Below are positions 10,844 through 20,589 of a stretch of 64,000 bases of DNA, in pieces. A program made the translations under genes and the position numbers. This DNA comes from Methylomonas sp. EFPC3 (GTDB lineage Bacteria > Pseudomonadota > Gammaproteobacteria > Methylococcales > Methylomonadaceae): positions 4,026,372 through 4,090,371 of the forward strand of contig NZ_CP116398.1 in NCBI RefSeq assembly GCF_029643245.1, given 5' to 3'. Each line of letters opens with the position of its first letter. Within the stretch, counting starts at the first letter, position 1. The notes below the pieces were generated by a model. The model did no database searches and was not told where the DNA came from. It saw nothing but the letters and a program-made list of their open reading frames with translations.

Positions 10844-11611
10844 ATGAAAACATTTTCCCGAGTTTTACGCTGGTTGCTGGCTTTTACCTTGCTCAGCACG
10901 ATGACTGGTTGTCTGCATTGGTTGCACGCCTATCAGACCTATTTGCAGATGGACGAATTCGACCGCTATTTCTCGGTGGTGTCGAAAGACGATTTCACCG
11001 TACATTTCAAGAAACCCAAGTTATTCAGCGAAGACTTCGTGTCGCTGGCCAAACTGCATGCCAGTAGCGAGGAGCAGACCGCCGACGGCAAACGTTGGCG
11101 TTACTGGTTCCGGAAAATCGATAAGGACGGCAAGCAGGTCGCCCCGGAAATCAGCTTTTACCTGGATCTGGCCTTCAACAAGGAGGACAAGATCACCGAC
11201 TGGACCTTTTCCAACCTGTTTCTGCAAATCGCGCCGCCGGAGTTTTTGGAGGCTTCGTTCCGTTCGTTGGGCGGTGCCGAAATTAATGAAGAGAAAAAGC
11301 AGTTAAAAGCCAAAGCCGACCAACTCGAAAAAATTGCCGCGCTGCTGCCGAAAAAAGCGGTTGTGGTTAAGCAGTTAGGCGAGCCGTTGGAGATCACTCA
11401 GGAAGACAAGCAGGAAGTTTACCTGTACCACTTTCGTCTGGAAGCGAAGGAGATCGAAGAAGGTTACGAGGATAGGGCTTTGAGCGAAGTCAGGCTGATG
11501 TTCGACAAGCAAACAGCGGAGATGGTGAAAATGTCCGGCCGTTTCGCCGGCCTGAAGATTTCGATCAACTACCGGGATTACCAAGAAGATAAGACCGTCG
11601 CCGGTTTGTAG
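10844..11611 (+). CDS. uncharacterised lipoprotein downstream of hslO
   Basis: 255 residues. The N-terminus has two positive residues, a hydrophobic run and a lipobox-like TMTGC, so the mature protein probably starts at Cys23 and is membrane-anchored on the periplasmic side. The rest is soluble and charged, with a short Lys/Glu-rich helical stretch (EINEEKKQLKAKADQLEKIA, about residues 146-165) that could be coiled coil. I do not recognise a named family. The start has a GAGGAGGCT ribosome-binding site and lies 8 bases after hslO, suggesting co-transcription, but no function can be assigned. Confidence 0.8.
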   Translation: MKTFSRVLRWLLAFTLLSTMTGCLHWLHAYQTYLQMDEFDRYFSVVSKDDFTVHFKKPKLFSEDFVSLAKLHASSEEQTADGKRWRYWFRKIDKDGKQVAPEISFYLDLAFNKEDKITDWTFSNLFLQIAPPEFLEASFRSLGGAEINEEKKQLKAKADQLEKIAALLPKKAVVVKQLGEPLEITQEDKQEVYLYHFRLEAKEIEEGYEDRALSEVRLMFDKQTAEMVKMSGRFAGLKISINYRDYQEDKTVAGL

Positions 11612-11617
11612 GCTGAT

Positions 11618-11644
11618 TGGGCCGGCTGCATGGCCGCCGGCCCA
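11618..11644. terminator. hairpin between convergent lipoprotein gene and pgk
   Basis: A perfect 9-bp stem (TGGGCCGGC / GCCGGCCCA) with a 9-base loop sits between two convergent genes. The flanking T and A runs are short, so it may be a weak bidirectional terminator. Confidence 0.5.
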
Positions 11645-11661
11645 TTTGCTCGACTGCTTAA

Positions 11662-12834
11662 TTAGCTGCGGGCTTTCAATACCGCAACGGCAGGCAGTTC
11701 CTTACCTTCCAGGAATTCCAGGAAGGCGCCGCCGCCGGTGGAGGTGTAGGACACTTTATCGGCAATACCGTATTTGTCGATCGCCGCCAAAGTGTCGCCG
11801 CCGCCGGCAATCGAGAATGCCGGGCTGTCGGCGATCGCCATCGACATGGATTTGGTGCCTTCGCCGAACTGGTCGATTTCGAATACACCGACCGGGCCGT
11901 TCCAAACGATGGTGCCGGCCGTTTTCAAGATTTCCGCATATTGCTTTGCGGTTTCCGGGCCGATGTCCAGAATCAGATCGTCTTCAGCTACGTCGGCCAC
12001 GTTTTTCACGGTGGCGGCTGCGGATTCCGAAAATTCTTTGGCAGTAACCACGTCAACCGGCACCGGAATGTCCGCACCGCGTTGTTTCGCCGCTGCAATC
12101 AATTTTTTCGCTTCCGGAAGCAGATCGGCTTCGTACAAGGACTTGCCGACGCCATAGCCAGCCGCGGCAATGAAAGTATTCGCGATGCCGCCGCCGACGA
12201 TCAACTGATCGACTTTGGTCGACAATGATTCCAGCACGGTCAATTTAGTCGAAACCTTGGAACCACCGACGATTGCCACCAACGGCCGGGCGGGGGTTTC
12301 CAGGGCCTTGCCCAATGCATCCAATTCCGCGGCCAGCAGCGGACCGGCGCAGGCGACTGCAGCGTGCTCGGCCACAGCATGGGTCGAGGCTTCGGCGCGG
12401 TGGGCGGTGCCGAAGGCGTCCATCACGAAGATGTCGCACAGCGCAGCCATTTTTTGGCCCAGCTCGGCGCTGTTTTTCTTTTCGCCCTTATTGAAACGCA
12501 CGTTCTCGCACAGCACGACTTCGCCGCGTTTGACCTCGACGCCGTCCAGCCAGTCTTTGACCAGACGTACCGGCTGGCCCAGCAATTGGGAAAAACGCTC
12601 GGCAACGGGTTTTAAACTGGAGGCTTCGTCGTATTCGCCTTCGGTCGGGCGGCCCAGGTGAGACATCAAAATCACCGCGGCGCCGCCGGCCAAGGCTGCT
12701 TCAACGGTCGGAACGCTGGCCTGAATGCGCAAATCGCTGGTGACTTTGCCGTCTTTGACCGGTACGTTTAAATCCTGGCGGATCAGGACGCGTTTGCCCG
12801 CCAGATCCAGATCGACCATTCGTTTGATAGACAT
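11662..12834 (-). CDS. pgk: phosphoglycerate kinase
   Basis: Glycolysis/gluconeogenesis and CO2 fixation enzyme interconverting 1,3-bisphosphoglycerate and 3-phosphoglycerate. 390 residues from the chosen start [20 protein letters not shown]; an upstream ATG would add 14 unneeded residues, and the chosen ATG has AGGAGA 5 bases upstream. Family motifs seen: [61 protein letters not shown] and GGGDTLAAI. It stands alone here, convergent with the lipoprotein gene; the usual neighbours gap, pyk and fba are not in the window. Confidence 0.98.
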   Translation of the reverse strand: MSIKRMVDLDLAGKRVLIRQDLNVPVKDGKVTSDLRIQASVPTVEAALAGGAAVILMSHLGRPTEGEYDEASSLKPVAERFSQLLGQPVRLVKDWLDGVEVKRGEVVLCENVRFNKGEKKNSAELGQKMAALCDIFVMDAFGTAHRAEASTHAVAEHAAVACAGPLLAAELDALGKALETPARPLVAIVGGSKVSTKLTVLESLSTKVDQLIVGGGIANTFIAAAGYGVGKSLYEADLLPEAKKLIAAAKQRGADIPVPVDVVTAKEFSESAAATVKNVADVAEDDLILDIGPETAKQYAEILKTAGTIVWNGPVGVFEIDQFGEGTKSMSMAIADSPAFSIAGGGDTLAAIDKYGIADKVSYTSTGGGAFLEFLEGKELPAVAVLKARS

Positions 12835-12964
12835 AAGTTCTCCTATGGTTGAAATAAAAACATTATAGGGTAACACCGGTCGCGGCCCGAATTAAAAATC
12901 GGCAACACTCCGACCCATTGGACTATATTTTTTAACCATTACTTTAACTCTCCCGGACGGAGTC

Positions 12965-14755
12965 ATGTGCAGATTACTGATGGCGGTCGCGGCATGCGTT
13001 TTTGCTTTTGCCGGTACTGCGGCCCGAGCGCAACCCTTGCCGGCAACGGGCGGAGACGAGATTCAGGTGCTGATCGACGTCTCCGGCAGCATGAAGCAAA
13101 ACGATCCGGACAATCTGCGCGTCGCAGCCGGCCGCTTGCTGGTCGAATTGCTGCCGGACGGCAGCCGCACCGGATTGTGGTTGTTTGCCGAAAAGACCGT
13201 GCCGCTAATCGCCAGCGATAAGGTCAATGCGGCCTGGAAACAGCAAGCCGGTAAAGCGCTGGCCAACATTCATTCCCGCGGCCTGTACACCCATATCGAA
13301 GACGCGATCCGTACCGTTCTCAGCCAAGGCTTCAAAGGCCCCGGCCGCAAGCACTTGATCCTATTGACCGACGGCTTCGTCGATATCTCCAAGGACATCA
13401 TGCAGAGTGCCGATTCGCGGGAGCGCATTCTCAGCGAATGGATTCCGCAGTTGCAGCAACAAGATATCCAGGTGCAGACTGTCGCGTTGTCCGACCAAGC
13501 GGACCAGGAGTTGCTGGACAAACTGGCGTTCGAGACCGGCGGTTGGGCCGAGGTCGCCCAATCCGCCGACCAATTGCAACGTTCGTTTTTGAAGATGGCA
13601 CAAAAAGCCGCACCGAAAACCACGCTGCCGTTGCGCGACAATAAATTCAGTGTCGACAGCGGCATTCAGGAGTTTTCGATTCTGGTGTTCAAGACCGCGC
13701 ATGCGGCGCCGACCCAATTGGCCCTGCCGGACGGCAAAACATTGGCGAAGCAGACCATGGCCGCCAATGTGTCGTGGCTGGAAAGCCAGAATTACGATTT
13801 GATCACGGTCAGGCAGCCGGCGGTGGGTGAGTGGCGTTTGCTGGCCGAAGTCGATCCGGATAATCAGGTCATGATCGTGACCGACCTCAAGCTACAGCTC
13901 AGCCAAATTCCGAATTTTATCGGCGAGCACGACACATTGGCGGTGGAGGCCCACTTTACCGACCGCGATCAGTTGATTACTCGGGCCGATTTTCTCGGCA
14001 TGTTGAGTTTGGAGTTGGGGTTGGACCAATCTGCGCCGCAGAAAATGGCGGCGGCCGGCAACCCCGGTTTTTTTCAGCATAGTTTGAGCGGGCTGGCGGT
14101 TGGTAAGCACACCCTGAAATTCCTCGCCGACGGCAAGACCTTCAAACGCGAAATCATCAGCGAGATTCAAGTGGTAGCGACGCCGATTACTGTGGAGCGG
14201 CAGATCGATGCCGGACAGCGGCGGGTACGCCTGTTGTTGAAACCCGATTTGGCGCTGTTGGAGCCGGCCGGCATGGTGATTAACGCCCAAATCAGCCGCG
14301 ACGATAAACAGCCTGAAACGCGTGCAGCGACCGCAAAAGACGGGCTCTGGGAGTTGGATTTAACCGAATTGCCGCCGGCAAGCGTCACCAAGGTCAGTTT
14401 TAACGTAATGGCCAAGGATCGCCATGGCAACCCGGTGTCTCCGGCCGTCAAGCCTGTAGCGATAGACGATAGCTGGTTTCATGCGGAGCCGGCCGCTGCC
14501 GAGGAACCACCGCAACATGGCGAGCCTGCGGTCCCGGCTGCCGAGGCAGGCCATGTTGCGGCCAAGGAAGCTGCGCATCCGGACACGCATCCCGAGCCCG
14601 AGCCCGAGCTGCTACCGGCGGCCAATTGGTGGCTGGTCGGCGGCGTTTTGCTGGCGATTAATCTGTTATTCGGGCTGGCCGGCTTTTTTATCTACCGCTA
14701 TTTGAAAAAATCCGAAGCGGAACAGCATCAACGCTTGTTGGAGAAATTGTCATGA
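12965..14755 (+). CDS. secreted/membrane-anchored von Willebrand factor A domain protein
   Basis: 596 residues: signal peptide (MCRLLMAVAACVFAFAGTAARA), a VWA domain with a full MIDAS start DVSGSMKQ (Asp38, Ser40, Ser42) and a later LILLTDGFVDISKD, then a long middle with beta-rich character, an Ala/Glu/His/Pro-rich linker (about 510-550) and one C-terminal membrane span (WWLVGGVLLAINLLFGLAGF) with a short cytoplasmic tail. The bulk is therefore periplasmic. Its stop overlaps the next start by 4 bases (ATGA). The three genes from here form a tight operon. VWA domains usually bind partners through a metal ion; the partner is unknown. Confidence 0.85.
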   Translation: MCRLLMAVAACVFAFAGTAARAQPLPATGGDEIQVLIDVSGSMKQNDPDNLRVAAGRLLVELLPDGSRTGLWLFAEKTVPLIASDKVNAAWKQQAGKALANIHSRGLYTHIEDAIRTVLSQGFKGPGRKHLILLTDGFVDISKDIMQSADSRERILSEWIPQLQQQDIQVQTVALSDQADQELLDKLAFETGGWAEVAQSADQLQRSFLKMAQKAAPKTTLPLRDNKFSVDSGIQEFSILVFKTAHAAPTQLALPDGKTLAKQTMAANVSWLESQNYDLITVRQPAVGEWRLLAEVDPDNQVMIVTDLKLQLSQIPNFIGEHDTLAVEAHFTDRDQLITRADFLGMLSLELGLDQSAPQKMAAAGNPGFFQHSLSGLAVGKHTLKFLADGKTFKREIISEIQVVATPITVERQIDAGQRRVRLLLKPDLALLEPAGMVINAQISRDDKQPETRAATAKDGLWELDLTELPPASVTKVSFNVMAKDRHGNPVSPAVKPVAIDDSWFHAEPAAAEEPPQHGEPAVPAAEAGHVAAKEAAHPDTHPEPEPELLPAANWWLVGGVLLAINLLFGLAGFFIYRYLKKSEAEQHQRLLEKLS

Positions 14756-15393
14756 GTTCGTTCGATTCGGTAGTCGTGGTATTGGCGGCGGAAGCCTTTG
14801 CCGTTTTGTTGTTGTTGGTTATCGTGCTGTTCTACCTGTCCCGGAATAGAAAAGGCAAGGAAATGGCCGAAATCGAGCGCTTCATCGGCGATTTGGAAGG
14901 TCATTCCTTCGAAAAAGGCGAACGTTTGCAGCAGTTCATCAGCGAACATTGCAGTTTGAGCGAAGCGGAAATCGAAACGGTGCTGCAGCAAGTCAACGCC
15001 TCGGAACGCGCCTTGTTTCAGGATGTAATCCGCTTGTTCCTGAAGCGGGAATTGGTGCTGTTGCAGGAGATAGAGCAACGCATCGAGCAATTGGCCGAGC
15101 CTTACCAAAATCTGGTCACCAGCGCCGGTTCGGTTCAGCACGGGCCAGCCGGAGGCGCTGATGCGGAGCAGGTGCAAAAGCAGGTCGGCCTGGAGCGGGT
15201 AAATCAACAATTGGTGCGGCAACTCGATACGGCGATGAAAACCATAGACGAAATGTCCGCCGAATATACCCGGGTGTTCAGCGGCAACCAAACCGCTTTG
15301 GAATTGGAAAACAGCAGCAAAAAGATGTTGCAGATATTTCTCGACGCCGAGTTGGCGTTGCGGCATGACCTTGAGGAGTTGGCGCAGCGATGA
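14752..15393 (+). CDS. uncharacterised single-span coiled-coil membrane protein
   Basis: 213 residues. One membrane span near the N-terminus (VVVLAAEAFAVLLLLVIVLFYL, about 6-27) followed by a charged, strongly helical region (EIERFIGDLEGHSFEKGERL, then QVGLERVNQQLVRQLDTAMK) likely to be cytoplasmic coiled coil. No named family recognised. It overlaps both neighbours by 4 bases, so its product is probably made in step with the VWA protein and the following protein, and may join them in one membrane complex. Confidence 0.8.
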   Translation: MSSFDSVVVVLAAEAFAVLLLLVIVLFYLSRNRKGKEMAEIERFIGDLEGHSFEKGERLQQFISEHCSLSEAEIETVLQQVNASERALFQDVIRLFLKRELVLLQEIEQRIEQLAEPYQNLVTSAGSVQHGPAGGADAEQVQKQVGLERVNQQLVRQLDTAMKTIDEMSAEYTRVFSGNQTALELENSSKKMLQIFLDAELALRHDLEELAQR

Positions 15394-15896
15394 GTCAGAC
15401 GTGGACGATCATCATTCTGGCCAATCTATTCGCCGTCAGCGTGTTGGGATTGGCGGTGCTGTGGCTGGTTGGCAGACGGGAGAAAAAACGCCATCAGGCC
15501 GAAATCGAGGCGTTGTTGGCTGAAATCGAAGACCGGCAAGGGCAGCGTGCAGATCGTATCCTGCTGGCGCTGGTCGAAAAATACGGCTTCGGCGAGGAGG
15601 CAGGGCATAGCGTGTCGGAGGTGCTGATGCTGGCGGAAAAGCAGTTCCTATACCAGTGTGTCGAGCAATTGCTGGGTCGGCAACCGCTATCCGGTTTTTA
15701 CGAGAGTCTGTGCGGCTTGCTCGACAGTTATCTGAACGCCACCCTGACGGCAAAACCCGTTGCGCCGCCGATTGCAGAACCAGCGGACGGCGATGCAGAA
15801 CCAGCGGGCGGCGATGGCGATGCCGAGCCTGCGGAAGCCGGTGCGGAGCAAACCGAAACGCCGCCGCCGCCGGATTGGGGGGATGTGTTCGATTGA
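15390..15896 (+). CDS. uncharacterised single-span membrane protein with acidic repeat tail
   Basis: 168 residues. The N-terminus is a membrane span (WTIIILANLFAVSVLGLAVLWLV), then RREKKRHQAEIEALLAEIED, a helical region, and a low-complexity tail with repeats of EPADGDAEPAGGDGDAEPAE ending ETPPPPDWGDVFD. The architecture (N-terminal span plus helix) mirrors the preceding gene, so the two may be distant relatives. It is the last gene of the VWA operon and ends 3 bases before the convergent glgX stop. Confidence 0.78.
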   Translation: MSQTWTIIILANLFAVSVLGLAVLWLVGRREKKRHQAEIEALLAEIEDRQGQRADRILLALVEKYGFGEEAGHSVSEVLMLAEKQFLYQCVEQLLGRQPLSGFYESLCGLLDSYLNATLTAKPVAPPIAEPADGDAEPAGGDGDAEPAEAGAEQTETPPPPDWGDVFD

Positions 15897-15899
15897 TGC

Positions 15900-18077
15900 T
15901 CAGGCCGCAGTATCGGCCAGTTTGATACCGGTGAATTTGCTGAAAAGTTGGGCGGAGCGTTTAGACAGGCTATCGCCGTCGCCCGGTTCCGGTTGGCCGT
16001 TTTCGAATACGACCACCGAGTCGCTGTCTACCCAGTAACGGTTGCCTGCGACCGGTTTTTGTTCGGCCGGTTCGAAAATGTCGCGCCCCGGTTTTTGCGC
16101 GGTATCCACCGCCAGCCGCCAAGTCCGTTCCGGAATGGACGGTAACTCCATCGCCAGCCGTTGATCCGACATGTTGAGGATGACGTGCAAGTCGGACTCA
16201 TCCTTAGCCAAAGCCGTTAACGTAAATGCCAGCACCCGGGCTTCCGGATCGTCCCAACGCGGAGGCTGGCCGACCTCCAGACCGTGCCAGACGATATCGG
16301 GCATGCCGCGTTCTTCCAAAATCTCCCCGCTCAGAAACCGCCGGCGCATCAGCGAAACGTGGCGTTTGCGCAAGCGAATCATCAACTGTACGAAATGCAG
16401 AATGTCGGCATTTTCCTTGGCTTTCTCCCAATTCAGCCAGCTGAGTTCGTTGTCCTGGCAATAGCAGTTGTTGTTGCCCTGTTGCGTGTGCAGGATTTCG
16501 TCGCCGGCCAGCAGCATCGGTACGCCGTGGCTCAACAGCAGAATGGCAAAGGTGTTTTTCACGCGTTTGCGGCGCAGCGCCAGGATAGCCGGATCGCGGG
16601 TTGGGCCTTCGGTGCCGCAATTGCTGCTCAAATTGTTATTGCAGCCGTCGCGGTTGTTTTCGCCGTTGGCGGCATTGTGTTTTTCGTTGTAACTGAACAG
16701 GTCGTTCAGCGTAAAGCCGTCGTGGCAGGTGACGAAATTAATCCCGCTGATCGGCAACCGGTGTTGGTGCTGGTAGAGGTCGCTGCTGCCGCAAATGCGG
16801 GTGGCGACTTCGCTGATGATGCCGGTATCGCCGCGCACGAAACGGCGGATCACGTCGCGGTAACGGCCGTTCCATTCGCCCCAGCGGTAACCGGGGAAGT
16901 TGCCGACCTGGTACAGGCCGGAGGCGTCCCAGGCTTCGGCGATCAGTTTGGTTCTGGCCAATTGTTCCGACAATTCGATGCCCCAGACCAGCGGCGGGTC
17001 CTGCAGTACGCTGCCGTCTTCGCCGCGGGCCAGTGCGCTGGCGAGGTCGAAGCGGAAGCCGTCCACGTGCATTTCTCTGACCCAATACTCCAGGCAGCTG
17101 ATAATGAAGTTGGTGACCAGCGGATGGTTGGCGTTGACGGTGTTGCCGCAGCCGGTGTAATCGTGAAAAATGCGTTTGTCGTGCTTGTCGGTCAGATAAA
17201 AGCTGTTACCGGTGATACCTTTGAAGTTGATCACCGGTCCATCGGCGCCGGCTTCCGAGGTGTGGTTGAACACAACGTCCATGATCACGCCGATGCCGGC
17301 TTTGTGTAAAGCCTTGACCAAGTCGCGGAACTCGCGGATGTGCGTGCCCTGTTCCGGCGTTACGCAGTAGCCGGGATGCGGGCTGAAAAAACTGTGGGTG
17401 CTGTAACCCCAGTAGTTTTTCAGGCCCAAATCCGAGGTGTGCGGCGGAACGTCCTGCTCGTCAAAGGCCATCACCGGCAGCAACTCGACGTGGGTGATGC
17501 CCAGTTTGGACAAGTAAGGGATTTTTTCGATCAGGCCGGCAAAGCTGCCCGGATGCTTGACTTTGGCGGACGGATGGCGAGTGAAACCGCCGACGTGCAA
17601 TTCGTAAATGATGGCTTTCTCGCTGCGGATCGCCAGCGGGGTATCGCCTTCCCAGTCGTAGCGGTCGTCCACCACCACCGCGCGCATCGCATGGGCGCTG
17701 TTGTCGCCGGGCAGGCAGGCGGCGGCACGTTGCCAGAGTTTGTCGCTAACCGCCCGTGCCCAAGGGTCCAGCAACAGCTTGTCCTTGTCGAAGCGCAAGC
17801 CGGACTCGCGAGTATTGCTCGGGCCGTCGATACGCCAAGCGTACCAAGTGCCGGTCGGCAAGCCTTCGACGAATACGTGCCAGGAAAAAAAAGTGTGGTG
17901 TTTGTCTTTGTGTAGCGCAATGACTTGAAACGGTTCCGGACTGTCGTTGCTGGCGAACAGCAACAATTCGACCTCTGTGGCATGCCGGCTGGAGATGGAA
18001 AAATTCACGCCGCCTTCGCTGACTTTGGCGCCGTGCGGATAGGGACTCCCTGACTTTAAACTGTATGATTCGCGCAT
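15900..18077 (-). CDS. glgX: glycogen debranching enzyme GlgX (GH13_11, isoamylase type)
   Basis: Cuts alpha-1,6 branches left after phosphorylase action. 725 residues from the chosen start MRESYSLKSGSPYPHGAKVS; longer in-frame starts would run into the divergent gene's 5' region. Motifs: early-set domain then MDVVFNHTSEAGADG, nucleophile region DGFRFDLASALARG, acid/base LIAEAWDASGLYQVG and NFVTCHDGFTLNDL, plus NNNLSSNCGTEGPT and AGDEILHTQQGNNNCYCQDN typical of GlgX. It ends 3 bases from the convergent membrane-protein gene. Divergent on the other side from the DUF4912-GH57 pair. Confidence 0.96.
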   Translation of the reverse strand: MRESYSLKSGSPYPHGAKVSEGGVNFSISSRHATEVELLLFASNDSPEPFQVIALHKDKHHTFFSWHVFVEGLPTGTWYAWRIDGPSNTRESGLRFDKDKLLLDPWARAVSDKLWQRAAACLPGDNSAHAMRAVVVDDRYDWEGDTPLAIRSEKAIIYELHVGGFTRHPSAKVKHPGSFAGLIEKIPYLSKLGITHVELLPVMAFDEQDVPPHTSDLGLKNYWGYSTHSFFSPHPGYCVTPEQGTHIREFRDLVKALHKAGIGVIMDVVFNHTSEAGADGPVINFKGITGNSFYLTDKHDKRIFHDYTGCGNTVNANHPLVTNFIISCLEYWVREMHVDGFRFDLASALARGEDGSVLQDPPLVWGIELSEQLARTKLIAEAWDASGLYQVGNFPGYRWGEWNGRYRDVIRRFVRGDTGIISEVATRICGSSDLYQHQHRLPISGINFVTCHDGFTLNDLFSYNEKHNAANGENNRDGCNNNLSSNCGTEGPTRDPAILALRRKRVKNTFAILLLSHGVPMLLAGDEILHTQQGNNNCYCQDNELSWLNWEKAKENADILHFVQLMIRLRKRHVSLMRRRFLSGEILEERGMPDIVWHGLEVGQPPRWDDPEARVLAFTLTALAKDESDLHVILNMSDQRLAMELPSIPERTWRLAVDTAQKPGRDIFEPAEQKPVAGNRYWVDSDSVVVFENGQPEPGDGDSLSKRSAQLFSKFTGIKLADTAA

Positions 18078-18258
18078 GCCCTTTGCCGAAAAACTTGGAT
18101 GCCTTGATTTTACTGCAAATCGTAGGCACAGGCCTACGCCTTGCGTAAATAATCGACAACGGGTAGAGTCTATTAGCGTGCCATTGCGGAGGGCTGAATC
18201 AGCCGGCAGCATCGGCCTGCGCTTAACCTTCCGCCAAACCATATCTTTAACATTGCCA

Positions 18259-18945
18259 ATGGCTTCTTCCCGGTCCACATCCCAGTCTCGCTTGCAGCTA
18301 TCTGCCGAGGAGATGCGGGATATCAGCCTGGAGATCAGCCGCACTTTTGCCCCGCGGCGGTTCAGGGCCGGCGGTCGGGCCGCCACCTCCGGGTTTTCGC
18401 CGCAAGAGCTGTTTGGCATCAGCCAGCAAATCAGCCGCGAATTCGCGCCGCGGGCCGATATGCGCGCACCGGGGGCGCCCAGCTTGGTGCTGTTGCCGGT
18501 GGATCCGCGCCGGCTGCACGCCTATTGGCAATTGCCGGAACCCGCGCGGCAAGCCCGGACCGATGTTCAGCCGCAACCGCCGGCAACGAGCGAAACCGGA
18601 TTGACCCTACGGATTTACCGGCAACCGGAAGCGAAGGCTGATTTGCCGGAGCAAACCGAAAACCGGCCCGAGTGGTTCGACCTGCCGGTGTCCGGCCAGA
18701 GCAGTCAGCAGCAAATCGCGTTACCCGAGCCATTGTCGAGTTCCGCCGGCTATTACCAGGCGGCTATCGGTCATCTGGACCAGTATAAGGAGTTTACCGC
18801 CTTGGCCTATTCCAATCCGGCGGCTGTCGCCGAAACCGCGAGTGCGGCGACCTGGCTGGCGCCGGTCATCGCCCAGTTCGTGTTGCCGGTCTCTGCCGGT
18901 TCGCCTGCCGGATCGGCGGCATTGGCGGGTTGCGACCATGAATAA
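18259..18945 (+). CDS. DUF4912 domain protein
   Basis: 228 residues from the chosen ATG (an in-frame start 183 bases upstream lacks support and would overlap glgX). Two similar N-terminal segments, MRDISLEISRTFAPRRFRAG and LFGISQQISREFAPRADMRA, form an internal repeat. The core SLVLLPVDPRRLHAYWQLP is the DUF4912 signature; these proteins are often found beside GH57 branching enzymes. The C-terminal EFTALAYSNPAAVAE probably completes the domain. It overlaps the next gene by 8 bases, implying coupled translation. A glucan-binding or regulatory role is an inference from position. Confidence 0.8.
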   Translation: MASSRSTSQSRLQLSAEEMRDISLEISRTFAPRRFRAGGRAATSGFSPQELFGISQQISREFAPRADMRAPGAPSLVLLPVDPRRLHAYWQLPEPARQARTDVQPQPPATSETGLTLRIYRQPEAKADLPEQTENRPEWFDLPVSGQSSQQQIALPEPLSSSAGYYQAAIGHLDQYKEFTALAYSNPAAVAETASAATWLAPVIAQFVLPVSAGSPAGSAALAGCDHE

Positions 18946-20524
18946 CGGCTATCTGGCAATTGTTTTGCACGCGCATTTACCGTACGTGCACCACCCCGAG
19001 CACGACAGTTTTTTTGAAGAAAACTGGCTGTTCGAGGCGATCAGCGAGTGTTATCTGCCGCTATTGGCCATGTTCGAGCGGTTGCGTTACGACCGGGTAG
19101 CCTACCGGCTGACCCTGTCGTTATCGCCGACGCTGATGGCGATGTTGCGCGATCCGTTGTTGCAAAACCGGTTTTTGCGTTATCTGCGGGGACGGGTGGA
19201 ACTGGCCGAACGCGAGGTGGAGCGTACCCGGCGCTTGCCGCAGTTTCATGCGCTGGCGCAACATTACCTGCAACTGTTTCAGGACAATCTGTACGATTAC
19301 CAGCAGCGCTACCACTGCGATCTGCTGGCTGCATTTCAGCGCCACCAAAGCAGCGGCCGGCTGGAATTGATCACTACCGCGGCGACCCACGGCTATCTGC
19401 CGTTGTTGGACGTCAATCCCGTCTCGGTCCGCAATCAAATCGGCGTCGGCATCGACAGTTTTCAGGCTCAATTCGGTTTTGCCCCGCGCGGATTTTGGCT
19501 GCCGGAGTGCGGCTACTACCCCGGTCTGGAGCAGACCCTGAAGGCCGCCGGTATCGAGTACTTTTTTCTGGAAAGCCATGCGCTGCTCAATGCCGATCGT
19601 CGGCCGCCGTTCGGCGTGTATGCGCCGATCGATTGCGGCGGAGTGGCCGGATTCGGCCGCGATCCGGCCGCGTCGCACCAGGTTTGGAGTGCCGAGTCCG
19701 GCTATCCTGGCGACGGCGACTACCGCGAATATTACCGGGACATCGGTTTCGATCTGCCATTGGAATACATCGCGCCCTACATCCTGGACGGCGAGACCCG
19801 GATCAATACCGGCATCAAATACTATCGGATCACCGGCGGCAAACAGCCCAAACAGGCGTATCAGCCGGAATTGGCCAAGTTGAAACTACGCCGCCACGCC
19901 GAAGATTTCATCGCCAGCCGCCGGCGGCAGATCGACGCCTTGGCCGCGGAAATGCAACAAGCGCCTATTGTTGTCGCCCCTTACGATGCCGAATTGTTCG
20001 GCCATTGGTGGTTCGAGGGGCCGTTGTGGCTGGAACAGGTATTGCGTTTGGCAGCCGGCGCGGACAGCGGTTTGCAAACCGTCGGTTGCAGCGATTATCT
20101 GCAATTGGGCTTGCCGTGCCAGCCGGCGGTACCTGCCGCATCGAGTTGGGGCGAGCACGGCTATTCGGAATTCTGGTTGAACGAAAGCAACGATTGGATT
20201 TATCCGTTGTTGCATAAGGCGGCCGCCGAAATGGAAAAGTTGGCGGGCGACTTGCGCGGCTTGCAGGTCAGCGACTTGCAACGCCGGGCGCTGAACCAGG
20301 CCGCGCGCTCCTTGTTGCTGGCGCAGGCTTCGGATTGGCCGTTCATCATGAAAGCCGGTACCACCATCGATTACGCGCGGAAACGCATCACCGACCATCT
20401 GGCGCGCTTCAATTATCTGCACGACTCGATTCGTAAAAACCGGATCGACGAACGCTATTTGACAGCGCTGGAGATCATGGACGATATTTTTCCGGAGATC
20501 GATTTTCGCCAGTATGCCGCCTAG
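18938..20524 (+). CDS. GH57 1,4-alpha-glucan branching enzyme
   Basis: 528 residues, cytosolic. The N-terminus YLAIVLHAHLPYVHHPEH, the nucleophile motif FWLPECGYYPGLEQ (Glu190) and the acid motif PYDAELFGHWWFEGP (Asp350) match the Thermus/Thermococcus-type GH57 branching enzymes (DUF1957 C-terminal region). The chosen ATG lies inside the 3' end of the DUF4912 gene; an earlier in-frame start would only add 32 residues without homology. The organism also has GH13 GlgB, so there would be two unrelated enzymes for the same bond. Some GH57 members of this branch are mainly hydrolytic, so activity is not certain. Confidence 0.88.
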   Translation: MNNGYLAIVLHAHLPYVHHPEHDSFFEENWLFEAISECYLPLLAMFERLRYDRVAYRLTLSLSPTLMAMLRDPLLQNRFLRYLRGRVELAEREVERTRRLPQFHALAQHYLQLFQDNLYDYQQRYHCDLLAAFQRHQSSGRLELITTAATHGYLPLLDVNPVSVRNQIGVGIDSFQAQFGFAPRGFWLPECGYYPGLEQTLKAAGIEYFFLESHALLNADRRPPFGVYAPIDCGGVAGFGRDPAASHQVWSAESGYPGDGDYREYYRDIGFDLPLEYIAPYILDGETRINTGIKYYRITGGKQPKQAYQPELAKLKLRRHAEDFIASRRRQIDALAAEMQQAPIVVAPYDAELFGHWWFEGPLWLEQVLRLAAGADSGLQTVGCSDYLQLGLPCQPAVPAASSWGEHGYSEFWLNESNDWIYPLLHKAAAEMEKLAGDLRGLQVSDLQRRALNQAARSLLLAQASDWPFIMKAGTTIDYARKRITDHLARFNYLHDSIRKNRIDERYLTALEIMDDIFPEIDFRQYAA

Positions 20525-20589
20525 GCGGCCGGCCACCAAGCCAAACCGGTGCGTGCCGTTGCCGTGCCGTTCAGCTCACGGGAGGGATC

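Noticed and set aside
16284-17309. Plus-strand open frame of 341 codons opposite glgX
   Set aside because: Shadow of glgX; no start signal or family motif.
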